64,000 bases of DNA from Priestia megaterium (GCF_023824195.1 NZ_CP085442.1:4564001-4628000); one strand, 5' to 3'; shown: positions 23,348 through 33,358, counted from the first letter of the stretch. Made by a program: numbers and translations. Notes: generated from the sequence alone by a model not told the origin.

Positions 23348-24094
23348 TTACCTTTCTTTAACCGGAATGTAAGCAGCCAGGTGATCAAGAACTTCCTTTT
23401 GCTGTTCAATCAATTGATAAACACCCTTTTCCCCTAAATCTAGAAGATGGTTTAACTGTTCTCTCGAAAACGTCGATTCCTCTCCCGTTCCCTGTAATTC
23501 TACAAACTGTCCGCTTCCTGTCATCACAATATTCATGTCAACTTCTGCTGTCGAATCTTCTTCATAATTTAAATCTAAAATCGAATTTTCTCCATGAATA
23601 CCTACTGAAGTCGCAGCTAAGTAGTCACGAATAGGAATTTCTGTCAGCTTGTTCTCTTCAACCAGCTTTCCAAACGCTAAAACCATAGCCACAAAAGCAC
23701 CTGTAATCGATGCTGTTCTTGTTCCCCCATCTGCTTGAATAACATCACAATCAATCCAAATTGTCTTTTCTCCGACCTTTTCCAGATCGACTACAGAACG
23801 AAGAGCTCGTCCGATTAGACGCTGAATTTCCATTGTTCGTCCTGTGACTTTACCCTTTGATGATTCACGTATATTTCTTTGTGCCGTAGCTCGAGGCAGC
23901 ATAGAATATTCAGCTGTAATCCATCCTTTTCCTTGTCCACGCATAAAAGGAGGCACTCTGTCGTCTATGCTTGCTGTACAAATAACCTTTGTGTCTCCCA
24001 CCGAGATTAATACAGATCCTTCTGGATGCTTTAAGTATGAAGTATGAAGAGATACAGGTCTCAATTCATTAAATTCCCTACCGTCCAAACGCAT
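23348..24094 (-). CDS. rph: Ribonuclease PH
   Basis: A phosphorolytic 3'-5' exoribonuclease that trims tRNA 3' ends. The 248 residues span the RNase PH core: [14 protein letters not shown] at the N-terminus, [18 protein letters not shown] (near 70) with phosphate-contacting arginines, and [19 protein letters not shown] (near 115). First of rph-rdgB-ysnB, with an ATG after AGGAGG. Confidence 0.97.
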   Translation of the reverse strand: MRLDGREFNELRPVSLHTSYLKHPEGSVLISVGDTKVICTASIDDRVPPFMRGQGKGWITAEYSMLPRATAQRNIRESSKGKVTGRTMEIQRLIGRALRSVVDLEKVGEKTIWIDCDVIQADGGTRTASITGAFVAMVLAFGKLVEENKLTEIPIRDYLAATSVGIHGENSILDLNYEEDSTAEVDMNIVMTGSGQFVELQGTGEESTFSREQLNHLLDLGEKGVYQLIEQQKEVLDHLAAYIPVKER

Positions 24095-24160
24095 TAAGCA
24101 TGTCCTCCTATTAATTCATTTATATGTAATAGTCTCTTCCGTTTTAACTATAAAACAGCG

Positions 24161-24192
24161 GAAAGAGGTCGCTATTTCAGCAGACCTCTTTC
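24161..24192 (-). terminator. Hairpin between gerM and rph
   Basis: Perfect 10-bp arms GAAAGAGGTC/GACCTCTTTC with a 12-nt loop. The downstream T run is poor on the minus strand, so termination may be partial, letting rph be read through from gerM. Confidence 0.6.
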
Positions 24193-24228
24193 TACTTAGT
24201 CCTTTACTAGTATAACAAAAATTTGTTT

Positions 24229-25314
24229 TTAAAAACTACCTGTGTTCACATTTTTAGGTCTTGAAACTGGTTCCGTTAATTTTTTCCCTTTTTCATCTTT
24301 TAGCGTTTTTTTGCCATTCACCTTAATAGCAACGCTGTCTACGGCTTTTTGTTCCGTCAGCGATAGCACCAAGGAGTCGAGAACATGCTGAGAAATTTCC
24401 GTTCCTTTTAAATTCCCAAAGATGTTTTTATTAAAGTTCAGCGTTAACTCACCATCCGCATACTTTGGAGCTGCTACGAGCTTTGCATCAGGATTAAAAT
24501 CTGTCACTAAACCTGATGCAGGCGCAGGTCCTTCTACAAGTTCGTTCACAATTGCAGTGTACATATCTTTGTCATCAGAAGCAATTCGTTTTGTGACAGG
24601 AACATAGTAAGTTTGTTTGCCCTCTTGAGCTAAGTAATAAATCGTAACTGGCTTCGTTTGAGTTACGTCAACTACTCCAGTATTATCAAAGTTAATGCCA
24701 TCTGCTCTGCTCAACCCTTTACTGATTGGCGTATGATTTACAGGCATCTCATCTTTATCATAGCCGTTAATGCGAATTTTAACTTTATTTACGCCTTCAA
24801 ACTGCGTCAGCGTCCAAGTGACGGCCTGCAGAATACGGAGTTCATCTTCTTTTTTATACTCAGCAAATTCAGGTGAAAAATCTGCTACCATCGTGCCGTC
24901 ACTTTCCAGCTTTGTCCCTAAAACTCTTGTATCAGCAGGAAGAACCGCTCGGAAATTATTTGGCAATAAGTTTGTGACTGGTCCACCCTCTACTAAATAT
25001 TCAAGAGACTGTTTAGCGACACCTTTTGATTTAGGAATTTCAAGCGTCTGGGGAACAACGTACCCGTTTTTATCAATTAAGTAGAGTTCTCTTTTGGTAG
25101 GCGCAGATGTTTCTGCCGCTTTACTTTGTTTTTTATTAGCTTCCGTTACTTTCGCTTCAGTCGCTAATGATTTTTCATCTTTCACATAGGTGACATCCTT
25201 TGGCGGATCAATTTCCTTTGCTGCGTTATCCCCTCCGAAAAGTCCACAGCCGGATAACAATACAGATGTGGTCACCACGGCGGATATGAGAACAAGTTGG
25301 GTCTTTTTGGACAT
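24229..25314 (-). CDS. gerM: Spore germination lipoprotein GerM
   Basis: A 361-residue lipoprotein: signal peptide and lipobox LLSGC within the first 23 residues, then two GerMN-type domains (about 85-195 and 225-335). In B. subtilis GerM is made in the mother cell and is needed for sporulation and germination, taking part in the complex linking mother cell and forespore membranes. It lies between racE and rph as in B. subtilis. The ATG start follows GGAGGG. Confidence 0.94.
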   Translation of the reverse strand: MSKKTQLVLISAVVTTSVLLSGCGLFGGDNAAKEIDPPKDVTYVKDEKSLATEAKVTEANKKQSKAAETSAPTKRELYLIDKNGYVVPQTLEIPKSKGVAKQSLEYLVEGGPVTNLLPNNFRAVLPADTRVLGTKLESDGTMVADFSPEFAEYKKEDELRILQAVTWTLTQFEGVNKVKIRINGYDKDEMPVNHTPISKGLSRADGINFDNTGVVDVTQTKPVTIYYLAQEGKQTYYVPVTKRIASDDKDMYTAIVNELVEGPAPASGLVTDFNPDAKLVAAPKYADGELTLNFNKNIFGNLKGTEISQHVLDSLVLSLTEQKAVDSVAIKVNGKKTLKDEKGKKLTEPVSRPKNVNTGSF

Positions 25315-25398
25315 TCCTTTCCCTCCTCAGACTGTTTGTACTACTATGTATACGAGCTTTTTTGCATTTTAGACCAGCTCAAAAAAGTTTTTGTCCAC

Positions 25399-25428
25399 AA
25401 AAAAACCGAGCATGATATGCACGGTTTT
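25399..25428 (-). terminator. Terminator of racE
   Basis: AAACCGaGCAT/ATGCaCGGTTT overlaps the racE stop codon and is followed on the minus strand by seven T residues. Confidence 0.85.
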
Positions 25429-26221
25429 AAAGCTTGATATGTTCAACATTATATACAGGGTGCTCAAACCATTTAGATGCAATAGATTGAAACAGTTCTG
25501 TTGATCCTGTTGTAAAGAAGTAGTGTTCAGGCTCCATGTTTCTAGGAGCTAGTAAATTGCTATAAGAAAGAATGGCACTTACCTCTATTGCCGTTTCTTC
25601 GCCAGAACTGATCAACTGAACTCGAGGCCCAATTGCTTCTTGAATAACTGGCTTTAATAACGGATAATGCGTACATCCTAAAATAAGGGTATCCATATCT
25701 GTATGATAAAAAGGTTTTAATGTTTCTTTTACAATTCGCTGCGCTTCCGGTCCTTCATAATTACCGCTCTCTACAAGAGGTACAAACAAAGGGCATGCTA
25801 AATTTTCCACTTCCACTCTCGTATGAAGAGCGCGGAGTGCATGTGTATAGGCTTGACTTTTCACGGTTCCGTTTGTGCCGATTACGCCTATTTTATGATT
25901 TTTAGTTACTTTAAGCGCAGCGCGTGATCCTGGTTCAATGACGCCTATAACCGGAATATCGAGCTGTTCTTGAATTTCATCTAGTACAACTGCCGTAGCC
26001 GTATTGCACGCAATAACAAGCATTTTAATATCTTTATCTACTAAATAATTAGTCATCTCCCATGTGAAAGCTCGTACTTCTTCACTAGGACGAGGACCGT
26101 ATGGGCAGCGGGCTGTATCTCCAATGTACATAATTTGTTCTTTCGGAAGCTGTCTCATAATTTCCTTTGCTACCGTTAATCCGCCCACACCTGAATCTAT
26201 AACACCAATTGGTCTACTCAA
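25427..26221 (-). CDS. racE: Glutamate racemase
   Basis: Converts L-glutamate to D-glutamate for peptidoglycan (and poly-gamma-glutamate where made). The two catalytic cysteines lie in IACNTATA (Cys72) and LGCTHYPL (near residue 183); the N-terminal [13 protein letters not shown] is the family signature. The 264 residues are normal. The start is TTG 8 nt after GAGG. It follows ysmB by 10 nt, so the two are probably co-transcribed. Confidence 0.96.
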   Translation of the reverse strand: MSRPIGVIDSGVGGLTVAKEIMRQLPKEQIMYIGDTARCPYGPRPSEEVRAFTWEMTNYLVDKDIKMLVIACNTATAVVLDEIQEQLDIPVIGVIEPGSRAALKVTKNHKIGVIGTNGTVKSQAYTHALRALHTRVEVENLACPLFVPLVESGNYEGPEAQRIVKETLKPFYHTDMDTLILGCTHYPLLKPVIQEAIGPRVQLISSGEETAIEVSAILSYSNLLAPRNMEPEHYFFTTGSTELFQSIASKWFEHPVYNVEHIKL

Positions 26222-26231
26222 AACAATCGCC

Positions 26232-26675
26232 TCATTTTTCTTTCATTTCATCATGCAATTTTCGTAACGTTACTCGTAAAACTTCCGTTTCACTCGGAGA
26301 GAAGTTTGCCAGTACGCCATTTAAATACGTTTGTCGCTTTTCAATTACTTCTTCGATAACACGTGCTCCTTCAGGAAGCAAATGAATACGCACTACGCGG
26401 CGGTCTTTTGGATCTTTCACCCGAACCACTAACTTATTTTTTTCCATACGATCTACTAAATCTGTCGTTGTACTACAAGCGAGAAAAATACGATTTGATA
26501 AATCGCCAATCGTCATATCTCCACGTTCAAACAGCCACTGCAAAGCAATAAACTGAGGTGGCGTAATCGTATAGCCTTCTAAAATTTCTCTTCCTTTTTG
26601 CTTCACAATCGCTGCAATATGTCGAAGTGACTTTTCTAATTCTGCCACTGTATCCTCATTATTTTTTGCTGTCAT
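26232..26675 (-). CDS. ysmB: MarR-family transcriptional regulator YsmB
   Basis: A 147-residue winged-helix regulator. The recognition region [41 protein letters not shown] (residues 60-100) is characteristic of MarR proteins, with the DxR of the wing intact. It sits directly upstream of racE as in B. subtilis. Target genes and ligand are unknown. Confidence 0.88.
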   Translation of the reverse strand: MTAKNNEDTVAELEKSLRHIAAIVKQKGREILEGYTITPPQFIALQWLFERGDMTIGDLSNRIFLACSTTTDLVDRMEKNKLVVRVKDPKDRRVVRIHLLPEGARVIEEVIEKRQTYLNGVLANFSPSETEVLRVTLRKLHDEMKEK

Positions 26676-26849
26676 ACCGTAATCCTTTCCACCTATAAGT
26701 CTTATTTTCTATTATTTCTTTCAGTTAAACCCGTCTCTATTGTTTCTCTTTTCTATTTTATATTGTGCTCTTTTTTCAGCGATTTTTCAAGGTTAACATG
26801 AGGATTATACACGGTTCATCATAAGTCTACATACTCTCATTCAGCATCA

Positions 26850-26884
26850 AAAAACAGCTGCTCCATAAAAGGAGCAGCTGTTTC
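26850..26884 (-). terminator. Terminator of the PH-domain gene
   Basis: AAACAGCTGCTCC/GGAGCAGCTGTTT with a 6-nt loop, directly after the stop codon of the 26887-27501 gene. Confidence 0.9.
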
Positions 26885-26886
26885 TA

Positions 26887-27501
26887 TTAATTATTGATAT
26901 ACAGCTCGAAAACTGAGCTGAAATCTTTTGTTGTGTAAGCTGTTTTTTTATCTAATAACCAAGAAAACGCAGCTTCGTTAATTTCTTTAAATTCACCAGC
27001 AACACTTCCACTTGTATTTCTTGTACTGCTTAGCGTAGAAGAAGCTAGCTGAATGCTTTGTTTAGCAAAATCGAGCGCAATTTCATTTTCACGCGTTATT
27101 TCAGACATTTTAAACAGCGCTTTATATAAATCTTTTACCTCTTCTATATGCTTTTTGTGTACATCGATAGAAAAAGTCTCCGAGCCAATTTTAAATTTAA
27201 TTTCTACATCTAAATCGACAGTTCCAGCCGTTTCTAGCATCACATTTGAAATGTGATTTGTGCTGTAGTTATAGCGGCGAAGCATTCGCTTTTTGCTTGT
27301 AGCACTTGTTCCATCAAGGTGAATGAGCGCTTTATTGGTAAAGCAATATTCATCTGACTTTGATTTGATTAGAAAATAAATTTTTTCTTGTTCTTCGTGC
27401 ATAACGTAATCGTCTGCATCTACCTTGTCATAATCAACTGGCTTAATAACAGAACCAATATCACTTAGCCCCAATACATCAGCAGCTACTTTTCCAAACA
27501 T
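26887..27501 (-). CDS. PH-like domain protein (YvbH-like)
   Basis: A soluble 204-residue protein. Residues about 15-130 look like a bacterial PH domain (beta-rich, with YFLIKSKSDEYCFTNKALIHLDG), followed by a helical C-terminal segment like the YvbH-type oligomerisation region. No signal peptide or membrane segment. It is a single-gene unit with its own terminator, first in the block between ysmB and gerE. Function is unknown; assignment rests on recall of the YvbH family. Confidence 0.65.
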   Translation of the reverse strand: MFGKVAADVLGLSDIGSVIKPVDYDKVDADDYVMHEEQEKIYFLIKSKSDEYCFTNKALIHLDGTSATSKKRMLRRYNYSTNHISNVMLETAGTVDLDVEIKFKIGSETFSIDVHKKHIEEVKDLYKALFKMSEITRENEIALDFAKQSIQLASSTLSSTRNTSGSVAGEFKEINEAAFSWLLDKKTAYTTKDFSSVFELYINN

Positions 27502-27582
27502 TTCCCCATCTCCCTTTTAAAAATGATTGTGTTATTTTCATGTTTTAAGTGTACTGTGCAAATGAGGGGATGTAAATAAAAA

Positions 27583-27608
27583 AAGGAGCTTCTTTAAAAG
27601 AAGCTCCC
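27583..27608 (-). terminator. Terminator of ykaA-pit
   Basis: The perfect palindrome GGAGCTTCTTT/AAAGAAGCTCC lies just after the pit stop, followed by A residues on the plus strand (T on the minus). Confidence 0.9.
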
Positions 27609-27614
27609 CATTTA

Positions 27615-28613
27615 TTAAAAGAACAAATTTAAAATCATATAGATAAGTGCAGCTAACGAAGCTGAAATTGGCAATGTGATAACCCATGTAATCACCATGC
27701 GCTGTGCAGTTCCCCACTTTACACCTTTCACTCGGTGAGCAGAACCTACACCTAAGATAGAAGATGAAATAACATGAGTAGTACTGACAGGTAGATGAAT
27801 AAACGTTGCTCCAAAGATAATGGCAGCACCTGTTAAGTCCGCAGCTACTCCATTAACAGGACGAATTTTCATAATTTTACCGCCAACGGTTTTAATGATT
27901 TTCCATCCACCAATTGACGTTCCAAGCCCCATTGCAACCGCACAAGCCAGCTGTACCCACCACTGAATCTCAGTGCCGCTTTGCATATTGTTAGCAATAA
28001 GCGCTAGCGTAATGATACCCATTGCTTTTTGCGCATCATTCGTACCGTGTGTGTAAGATTGTAGGGCTGCAGTCAGGATTTGAACGCGTCGAAAACGCTT
28101 ATTCGTTTTCGTTAAGTTATGGTTTTTAAACGTTAGTTTGATAATCGTATAGACAATATAACCTACTACAAAGGCCAGAACTGGTGAAATTAGAAGGGCT
28201 TCAATGATTTTGATGAAACCTTTATAATTTAAAGCACCAAATCCAGCAGCTGCAATAGCTGCTCCTGCAATCGATCCAATAATTGCATGAGAAGAACTAC
28301 TCGGGATACCGAAATACCATGTGATTAGGTTCCACGCGATAGCAGAAATTAATGCTGCTAAAATAACGACAGAACCATTTTGAAGCGTATAAGGATCAAC
28401 GATATCCTTTGTAATCGTTTTGGCTACGCCCGTAAACGTCATAGCACCGACAAAGTTCATGGTTGCGGCTAAAAGAATTGCATGTCGCGGTTTTAAAGCT
28501 TTGGTTGAAACAGAAGTCGCAATGGCATTAGCTGTATCGTGAAATCCGTTGATAAAGTCAAAACCAAGTGCACCAACTACAATTAGAATGGTTAATATTA
28601 GCATCGAATCCAT
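27615..28613 (-). CDS. pit: Low-affinity inorganic phosphate transporter (PiT family)
   Basis: A cation-coupled phosphate permease of 332 residues with about ten membrane segments. The duplicated PiT signature is present: FINGFHDTANAIATSV (residues 21-36) and the internal SYTHGTNDAQKAMG (near 187), with GADLTGA-like and PVSTTH motifs in the second half. It follows ykaA by 15 nt, the usual arrangement of a DUF47 accessory protein with PiT. The ribosome site is weak; the fourth codon (ATG) could also start. Confidence 0.94.
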   Translation of the reverse strand: MDSMLILTILIVVGALGFDFINGFHDTANAIATSVSTKALKPRHAILLAATMNFVGAMTFTGVAKTITKDIVDPYTLQNGSVVILAALISAIAWNLITWYFGIPSSSSHAIIGSIAGAAIAAAGFGALNYKGFIKIIEALLISPVLAFVVGYIVYTIIKLTFKNHNLTKTNKRFRRVQILTAALQSYTHGTNDAQKAMGIITLALIANNMQSGTEIQWWVQLACAVAMGLGTSIGGWKIIKTVGGKIMKIRPVNGVAADLTGAAIIFGATFIHLPVSTTHVISSSILGVGSAHRVKGVKWGTAQRMVITWVITLPISASLAALIYMILNLFF

Positions 28614-28628
28614 TATAATATAGCCCCG

Positions 28629-29246
28629 TTACGCATTCTTCATAATAACTGATTCTAAGTTGTTCGCAACCGTTTGACAATAATCCGCGATTTCTTCTAG
28701 CGTTTCATAAATTTCTTTATATTGAATAACTTTAATTGGATCTTTACATGTTGCAAATAATTGTTTTAGTGCACGACGATATAATGTATCACAATGTGAC
28801 TCATACTCTTTAATTTTAATTGCATGCTCACTAATTTGAAGAAGCTTTTTCTCAGACAACAAATTAATAGTAATTAAAATTTCTTCAGCACAGCCTTGAA
28901 TATTTTTAACAAATTCAGCTACATATTCATCAAATGTCGTAATTGAATGAATTTCCATTAAAGCAGCAAAGCTGTCGATGCCATCAAGTACATCATCCAT
29001 GCTCATCGCTAGCTGTAAAATATCTTCACGCTCAATTGGAGTAATAAATGCTTTGTTCAACTCAGTAATCACTGTATGCACGTATTTATCACCTTTTGAT
29101 TCATACGCTTTTAAAACGTTGGCAAATTCCTTTAGGTCAGATACGTTTTGAAGTTCAAAGCTGCCTAAAAACTCCGCTGAGTCCTTAATATTTTGGGCAA
29201 TGTCCATTAACATTTCAGAAAACTTGTCTTTTTTTCTTTTGATCAC
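28629..29246 (-). CDS. ykaA: DUF47/PhoU-like Pit accessory protein
   Basis: A helical, soluble protein of about 205 residues of the PhoU-like DUF47 family, which accompanies PiT transporters and is thought to modulate them. Repeated metal-binding-type motifs such as ESKGDK and ESHCDTLY are visible. The GTG at 29246 lies 8 nt after GGAGG and is preferred to the ATG five codons upstream, which precedes that site. First gene of ykaA-pit, with a promoter at 29499-29527 and a long leader. Confidence 0.9.
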   Translation of the reverse strand: MIKRKKDKFSEMLMDIAQNIKDSAEFLGSFELQNVSDLKEFANVLKAYESKGDKYVHTVITELNKAFITPIEREDILQLAMSMDDVLDGIDSFAALMEIHSITTFDEYVAEFVKNIQGCAEEILITINLLSEKKLLQISEHAIKIKEYESHCDTLYRRALKQLFATCKDPIKVIQYKEIYETLEEIADYCQTVANNLESVIMKNA

Positions 29247-29261
29247 GTTGCAATCCTCCAT

Positions 29262-29660
29262 CCAATTTATCGAAACTTTACCACTCGTTTTTTCTCTCTA
29301 TCTTTTTATATGTGTTCTAGTTTCTTTTTTCATTTAAAGTAATGGATAAAACTTAGCTGTTCATTACTATAACGAGAGAAACCACCTCTCTTGTGTATCA
29401 AAAAATTCTAAAAAAACAAACGTTTACCAGAGCAAAAGTCCCAAAAGGTGATTCTTTTACTTATAGGTTATGCGATTCATTTTTTTACGCCAAGTCAAAA
29501 ATTACTCCTATTATTGTTAATTGTCAATAACTTTTCAAACACATTTTTTTAGGCCTCTTTACAATACATTAACAATAATACGTTGATTCCTTTTAAAATA
29601 AGGGTTTTCAGAGTTTGTATAAAACTGGGATTTACAAAAACTTAACATTACTCCCCTTGT
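29262..29660 (-). other. ykaA-pit promoter and long leader region
   Basis: On the minus strand -35 TTGACA (29527-29522), 17-bp spacer, -10 TAATTT (29504-29499). The transcript would carry about 245 nt before ykaA, with a short hairpin GAGAG/CTCTC near 29366-29382 and no recognisable riboswitch. I see no gene here. Confidence 0.55.
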
Positions 29661-29669
29661 GTAAATAAT

Positions 29670-29699
29670 AAAAGCCAGCTCTTTTAGAACTGGCTTTTA
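29670..29699 (-). terminator. Terminator of the PBP gene
   Basis: AAAAGCCAG/CTGGCTTTT arms around a 12-nt loop that can extend the stem, immediately downstream of the stop codon at 29704. Confidence 0.85.
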
Positions 29700-29703
29700 T
29701 TAT

Positions 29704-31722
29704 TTACTTATTATATTGCTGAAATACATTTTTTACTTTCGGCACGACGTAATGACTTCCGCCTTTATCTTCTACTCCTTCAACCATCATTGAAACGAGT
29801 AGGTTTTTCTGTTTTGTGTCCACAGCTACAAACCAGCCGTTTTCCTGCCCTTTTTCACCTTGAGTTTTCTTTAATTCTGCCGTTCCAGTTTTTCCAGCCA
29901 GGGTTAACCCATCTATCTTTGCAGCATGACCCGTACCATTTTTATCTTCAATGACATCAACTAAATCATTTTGAATTAATTGCGCCGTTTCTTTAGATAT
30001 TACTTGTTTTTTCCATATTCCACTCTCATCACCGTTCATAAGAATAGGCTTTACTATGTTTCCATCGTTTACAATCGATGTATACATCAATGCCAAATGG
30101 AGAGGATTCACTTGCAGTTTCCCCTGGCCATAGCCAGAGTTTGCTAATACTCCCTCATCTTTAATATCTTGATCACCTGCAATTTTAGACGTTTCAAAAG
30201 GATAATTAACAGGCATTTTTTGATTGAACCCAAACTGTTTTAAACCACTGTTAAATTTGTCTAAACCTAGCTTCAAAGCAGTCTGCGCAAAATAAATATT
30301 ATCAGATGTAACATAAGCATCACGTAAATTAACATTCGGCTTGCTGCCCACTCGTGTTACGTAGAAATTCCCCCAGCTTTTATCTTTTTGCCATTTCTTC
30401 CCGCTGATTGATATACTTTCGTTTGGATTTAGCACGCCTTCATCAACTGCTAAAGCTCCCGTGACTAACTTAAATGTAGATCCGGGAGAATACGTTTTGG
30501 TAAAGCGATTCATTAACGGCTTATTGGGATTCGTTGAAAGGGATTGATACGTATTAGCATCGATTCCAAAAGAAAAAGAATTCGGATCAAAAGCTGGCGT
30601 GCTTACAAGACCTAATATTTCTCCCGTTTTAGGTTGAAGAGCAGTAGCTACTCCTTTTTCATCTTTTAACTGTTCATAAAGGGATTTTTGAACATTCGTG
30701 TCTACCGTAACTTGAATGCTTTCCCCGTCTTTTGGATTCACTTTTGCAATTTCATCCTTTTTATTACCATCTTTATCTACAGTATAAATCGTGACGCTGT
30801 CTCGAGCACGAAGCTTATCTTCATATAAAGACTCTAAGCCAATCATTCCAGCTTTAGACTGAGCATTATAGCCTTCATCTTTATGCTCTTTTAAATATTC
30901 CGCCGTGACAGGCGCAACGTATCCAACTAAATGAGCACACGCTTCTTCACAAGGATATACGCGCGCATTTACCTTTTTTTGTTGAATGCCTTCTACTTTT
31001 TTCAAAGAATTCTCTAAATTAGAGGCGTCTTTTTGACTAACTGTTTTAATAGGAACAAATTGATTCTCTTTCACCCAAGAAGCGCTCAGTGCTTGATTAA
31101 TACTTTTTTCTGAAAGAGCAAGAGTCTTGCTTAATTGTTGTATAGCTTGCTCGCCGCCTTTAGAAAACTGCTGGGGAACAACTCCAACTTGAATCGCTTC
31201 TCCGTTTTGAGCTAAATATTTCCCTGAACGATCCATAATTTCTCCACGCACAGCTGACTGAGTAGCTACTCTTACTTGCTCTCCTTGCTTAAGTCCTTTA
31301 AAAATCATATTAGGCTTCCAATTAATATACCAATTCTCTGCATCCCCTTGTTTTTCTTGAACCACAGCAGCATTTTCTTTAAATGAGATTTCACCGGCTA
31401 CAGAGTTCATGTTTACTTCAAAAGGTAAAACAGCTTTATGGTCTTTTATTTCTAAGTCTTCTATTTTACTTGCCTTCACTTTAAGCTTGTCCGCTTCAAT
31501 TGCATCATAGATATTTTTATATCGATTTACAAAGTCTTTTTCTGAAATCGTCTTTTTAGCATCTTTAGACAAGTATCCATACATGCCTTTAAAATCTTCT
31601 TTATTCCACATGGCTACATATTTATCAAATCGATCCTGTACTTTCTGTTGATCATTTGAGCAACCGGCAGTTATTAATAAGAGAATTGCCATAGTAAAAA
31701 ATAGCCACCCAATTCGTCTCAT
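29704..31722 (-). CDS. pbpC: Lipoprotein class B penicillin-binding protein (PBP3/MecA-type transpeptidase)
   Basis: A 672-residue peptidoglycan transpeptidase. The start at 31722 lies 9 nt after GGGGG and gives a lipoprotein signal with Cys21 in ITAGC. Next come an NTF2-like MecA_N domain (about 25-140), a PBP dimerisation domain (about 150-320) and the transpeptidase domain with STFK (415-418, nucleophilic Ser415), SDN (473-475) and KTG (611-613). This order matches B. subtilis PbpC (PBP3) and staphylococcal PBP2a, families often weakly sensitive to beta-lactams. No beta-lactam sensor genes lie next to it. A promoter TTGTAA-18-TATAAC lies upstream near 31790-31825. Confidence 0.9.
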   Translation of the reverse strand: MRRIGWLFFTMAILLLITAGCSNDQQKVQDRFDKYVAMWNKEDFKGMYGYLSKDAKKTISEKDFVNRYKNIYDAIEADKLKVKASKIEDLEIKDHKAVLPFEVNMNSVAGEISFKENAAVVQEKQGDAENWYINWKPNMIFKGLKQGEQVRVATQSAVRGEIMDRSGKYLAQNGEAIQVGVVPQQFSKGGEQAIQQLSKTLALSEKSINQALSASWVKENQFVPIKTVSQKDASNLENSLKKVEGIQQKKVNARVYPCEEACAHLVGYVAPVTAEYLKEHKDEGYNAQSKAGMIGLESLYEDKLRARDSVTIYTVDKDGNKKDEIAKVNPKDGESIQVTVDTNVQKSLYEQLKDEKGVATALQPKTGEILGLVSTPAFDPNSFSFGIDANTYQSLSTNPNKPLMNRFTKTYSPGSTFKLVTGALAVDEGVLNPNESISISGKKWQKDKSWGNFYVTRVGSKPNVNLRDAYVTSDNIYFAQTALKLGLDKFNSGLKQFGFNQKMPVNYPFETSKIAGDQDIKDEGVLANSGYGQGKLQVNPLHLALMYTSIVNDGNIVKPILMNGDESGIWKKQVISKETAQLIQNDLVDVIEDKNGTGHAAKIDGLTLAGKTGTAELKKTQGEKGQENGWFVAVDTKQKNLLVSMMVEGVEDKGGSHYVVPKVKNVFQQYNK

Positions 31723-31916
31723 GATGATTTTCCCCCTTTTTTCAATACCATTTCTATCATATAAAATTTTACATAAACTTTCCATCAGAAAGTTATAATC
31801 AGGAATTAATTGGTATTACAACCCACTAAATTTACATATCTACAAAAAAATCAATAGGTAAACAAGAAAAAAATCGAACATTTTGTGAATATTTTGTGTC
31901 TTTTTTGGAAAGTATT

Positions 31917-31925
31917 TGATATAAT
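31917..31925 (+). promoter_or_regulatory. Extended -10 promoter of the 68-residue membrane gene
   Basis: TGATATAAT, a perfect extended -10, lies 36 nt before the ATG; the -35 is poor, as is usual for extended -10 promoters. Confidence 0.6.
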
Positions 31926-31960
31926 AATTGTAAGAAGAAAAAGAATAGGAGGCGACTAAA

Positions 31961-32167
31961 ATGAGAAGATTCTTACAGTTTTACTTTATGTTTAGTTCTC
32001 TGTTCTGTTTTGGAAGCGTTTTCGTCCTACTTATGTCTCAGGAATATTATTTTGCACCGTTATTCCTCACACTGGGCTGTTTAAATATTTTTCTCTTTAA
32101 AGTATATATTCAAGAAAGTCGAAAAGATAAACAAGCTGCACCTGAAAAACCAAAACCAACAATTTAA
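31961..32167 (+). CDS. Small membrane protein of unknown function
   Basis: A 68-residue protein with two hydrophobic segments (about residues 5-24 and 30-49) and a charged, proline-rich C-terminal tail (ESRKDKQ..PEKPKP). AGGAGG lies 8 nt before the ATG, and an extended -10 promoter and a downstream terminator make it a complete single-gene unit, which argues that it is real. I do not recognise the family. Confidence 0.75.
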   Translation: MRRFLQFYFMFSSLFCFGSVFVLLMSQEYYFAPLFLTLGCLNIFLFKVYIQESRKDKQAAPEKPKPTI

Positions 32168-32200
32168 CGGACTCGTCTCTCGGCTGAGATGAATGAAAAA

Positions 32201-32234
32201 GAAGAACCGGTGAATTTTTCACCGGTTCTTCTTT
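32201..32234. terminator. Bidirectional terminator between the 68-residue gene and ssuD
   Basis: The perfect stem GAAGAACCGGTGA/TCACCGGTTCTTC with a loop of about 6 nt reaches to the ssuD stop codon. Confidence 0.92.
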
Positions 32235-33358
32235 TACGAGGTTGAAGCTTTTGGAAACCTATCGTTTGCAATAATCTCACCGATGCTTTCACTCTTTCCT
32301 TCACCCTCATCAATATTTAAAAGCGGGAACAATAACTCCCCTACGTGATAAGCTTCTTCTAAATGCGGATAGCCTGATAAAATAAAGGATTCAATTCCTA
32401 AAGCTTCATATTCTTTTATTCGTTTCGCTATATTTTCAGCACTGCCTACTAGTGCAGTTCCTGCACCTCCCCGGACGAGCCCTACACCTGCCCATAAGTT
32501 AGGGCTAATCGTAAGTTCCTCTCGGGTTCCTCTATGAAGGCTCGCCATTCGCTGCTGCCCGACTGAGTCATACCTTGCAAAAGTACGCTGTGCAGCTTGA
32601 ATCGTGTCGTCGTCCAAATGCTGAATTAATCGATCGGCTGCTTCCCAAGCTTCTTCTTCCGTTTCCCGTACAATAATATGCAAACGAATTCCAAACTTAA
32701 CGGTTCTGCCTTCTGCTTCTGCTTGCTTTCTCACAGCCGTTATTTTTTCTCTTACTTGTTCAGGAGGCTCGCCCCACGTTAAATACACGTCAGAATGTTT
32801 CGCTGCAACTTTTTGTCCTGCGGGTGAAGATCCACCAAAATAAATAGGTGGAGAAGGTTTTTGAACAGGTGGATACAACAGCTCACTGTTCTCTACATGA
32901 ATATGTTTTCCTTCATAATTTACCGTATCTCCAGCCAATAACCCTTTCCACACATCTAAAAATTCATCCGCAGCTTCATAACGTTCATCATGTGATAAGA
33001 AAAGGCCGTCTCCGGCTAATTCTGCTGGATCTCCTCCTGCTACTACGTTAACTAGTAAACGACCGTTTGAAATTCGATCAAGAGTCGAAGTCATGCGCGC
33101 TGCCACGGAAGGAGCCATAATACCGGGGCGTACAGCTACTAAAAATTTCAAACGCTCTGTTTCAGGTATAAGTGAAGCAGCCAATAGCCACGGGTCTTCG
33201 CATGATTTCCCCGTTGGAATCAGAACTCCTTCAAATCCTAACCGGTCAGCTGCTTGAGCAACTTGCCGAAAATATGAATAATCTGCTGAACGACCTCCTC
33301 GATTTGTCCCTAAATATCTTCCATCTCCATGGGAAGGAATAAACCATAACATTTTCAT
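32234..33358 (-). CDS. ssuD: FMNH2-dependent alkanesulfonate monooxygenase
   Basis: A luciferase-like flavin monooxygenase that splits alkanesulfonates into aldehyde and sulfite, giving sulfur when sulfate is short. The 374 residues are typical of Ssu[19 protein letters not shown] at the N-terminus, [11 protein letters not shown] and the bacterial-luciferase fold residues are visible. Its ATG overlaps the stop of the flavin reductase gene (ATGA). Last gene of ssuBACED. Confidence 0.95.
   Translation of the reverse strand: MKMLWFIPSHGDGRYLGTNRGGRSADYSYFRQVAQAADRLGFEGVLIPTGKSCEDPWLLAASLIPETERLKFLVAVRPGIMAPSVAARMTSTLDRISNGRLLVNVVAGGDPAELAGDGLFLSHDERYEAADEFLDVWKGLLAGDTVNYEGKHIHVENSELLYPPVQKPSPPIYFGGSSPAGQKVAAKHSDVYLTWGEPPEQVREKITAVRKQAEAEGRTVKFGIRLHIIVRETEEEAWEAADRLIQHLDDDTIQAAQRTFARYDSVGQQRMASLHRGTREELTISPNLWAGVGLVRGGAGTALVGSAENIAKRIKEYEALGIESFILSGYPHLEEAYHVGELLFPLLNIDEGEGKSESIGEIIANDRFPKASTS

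Noticed and set aside
29490..29620. PhoP boxes upstream of ykaA-pit
   Set aside because: Several TTAACA-like words occur, but not as properly spaced direct repeats in this AT-rich region.
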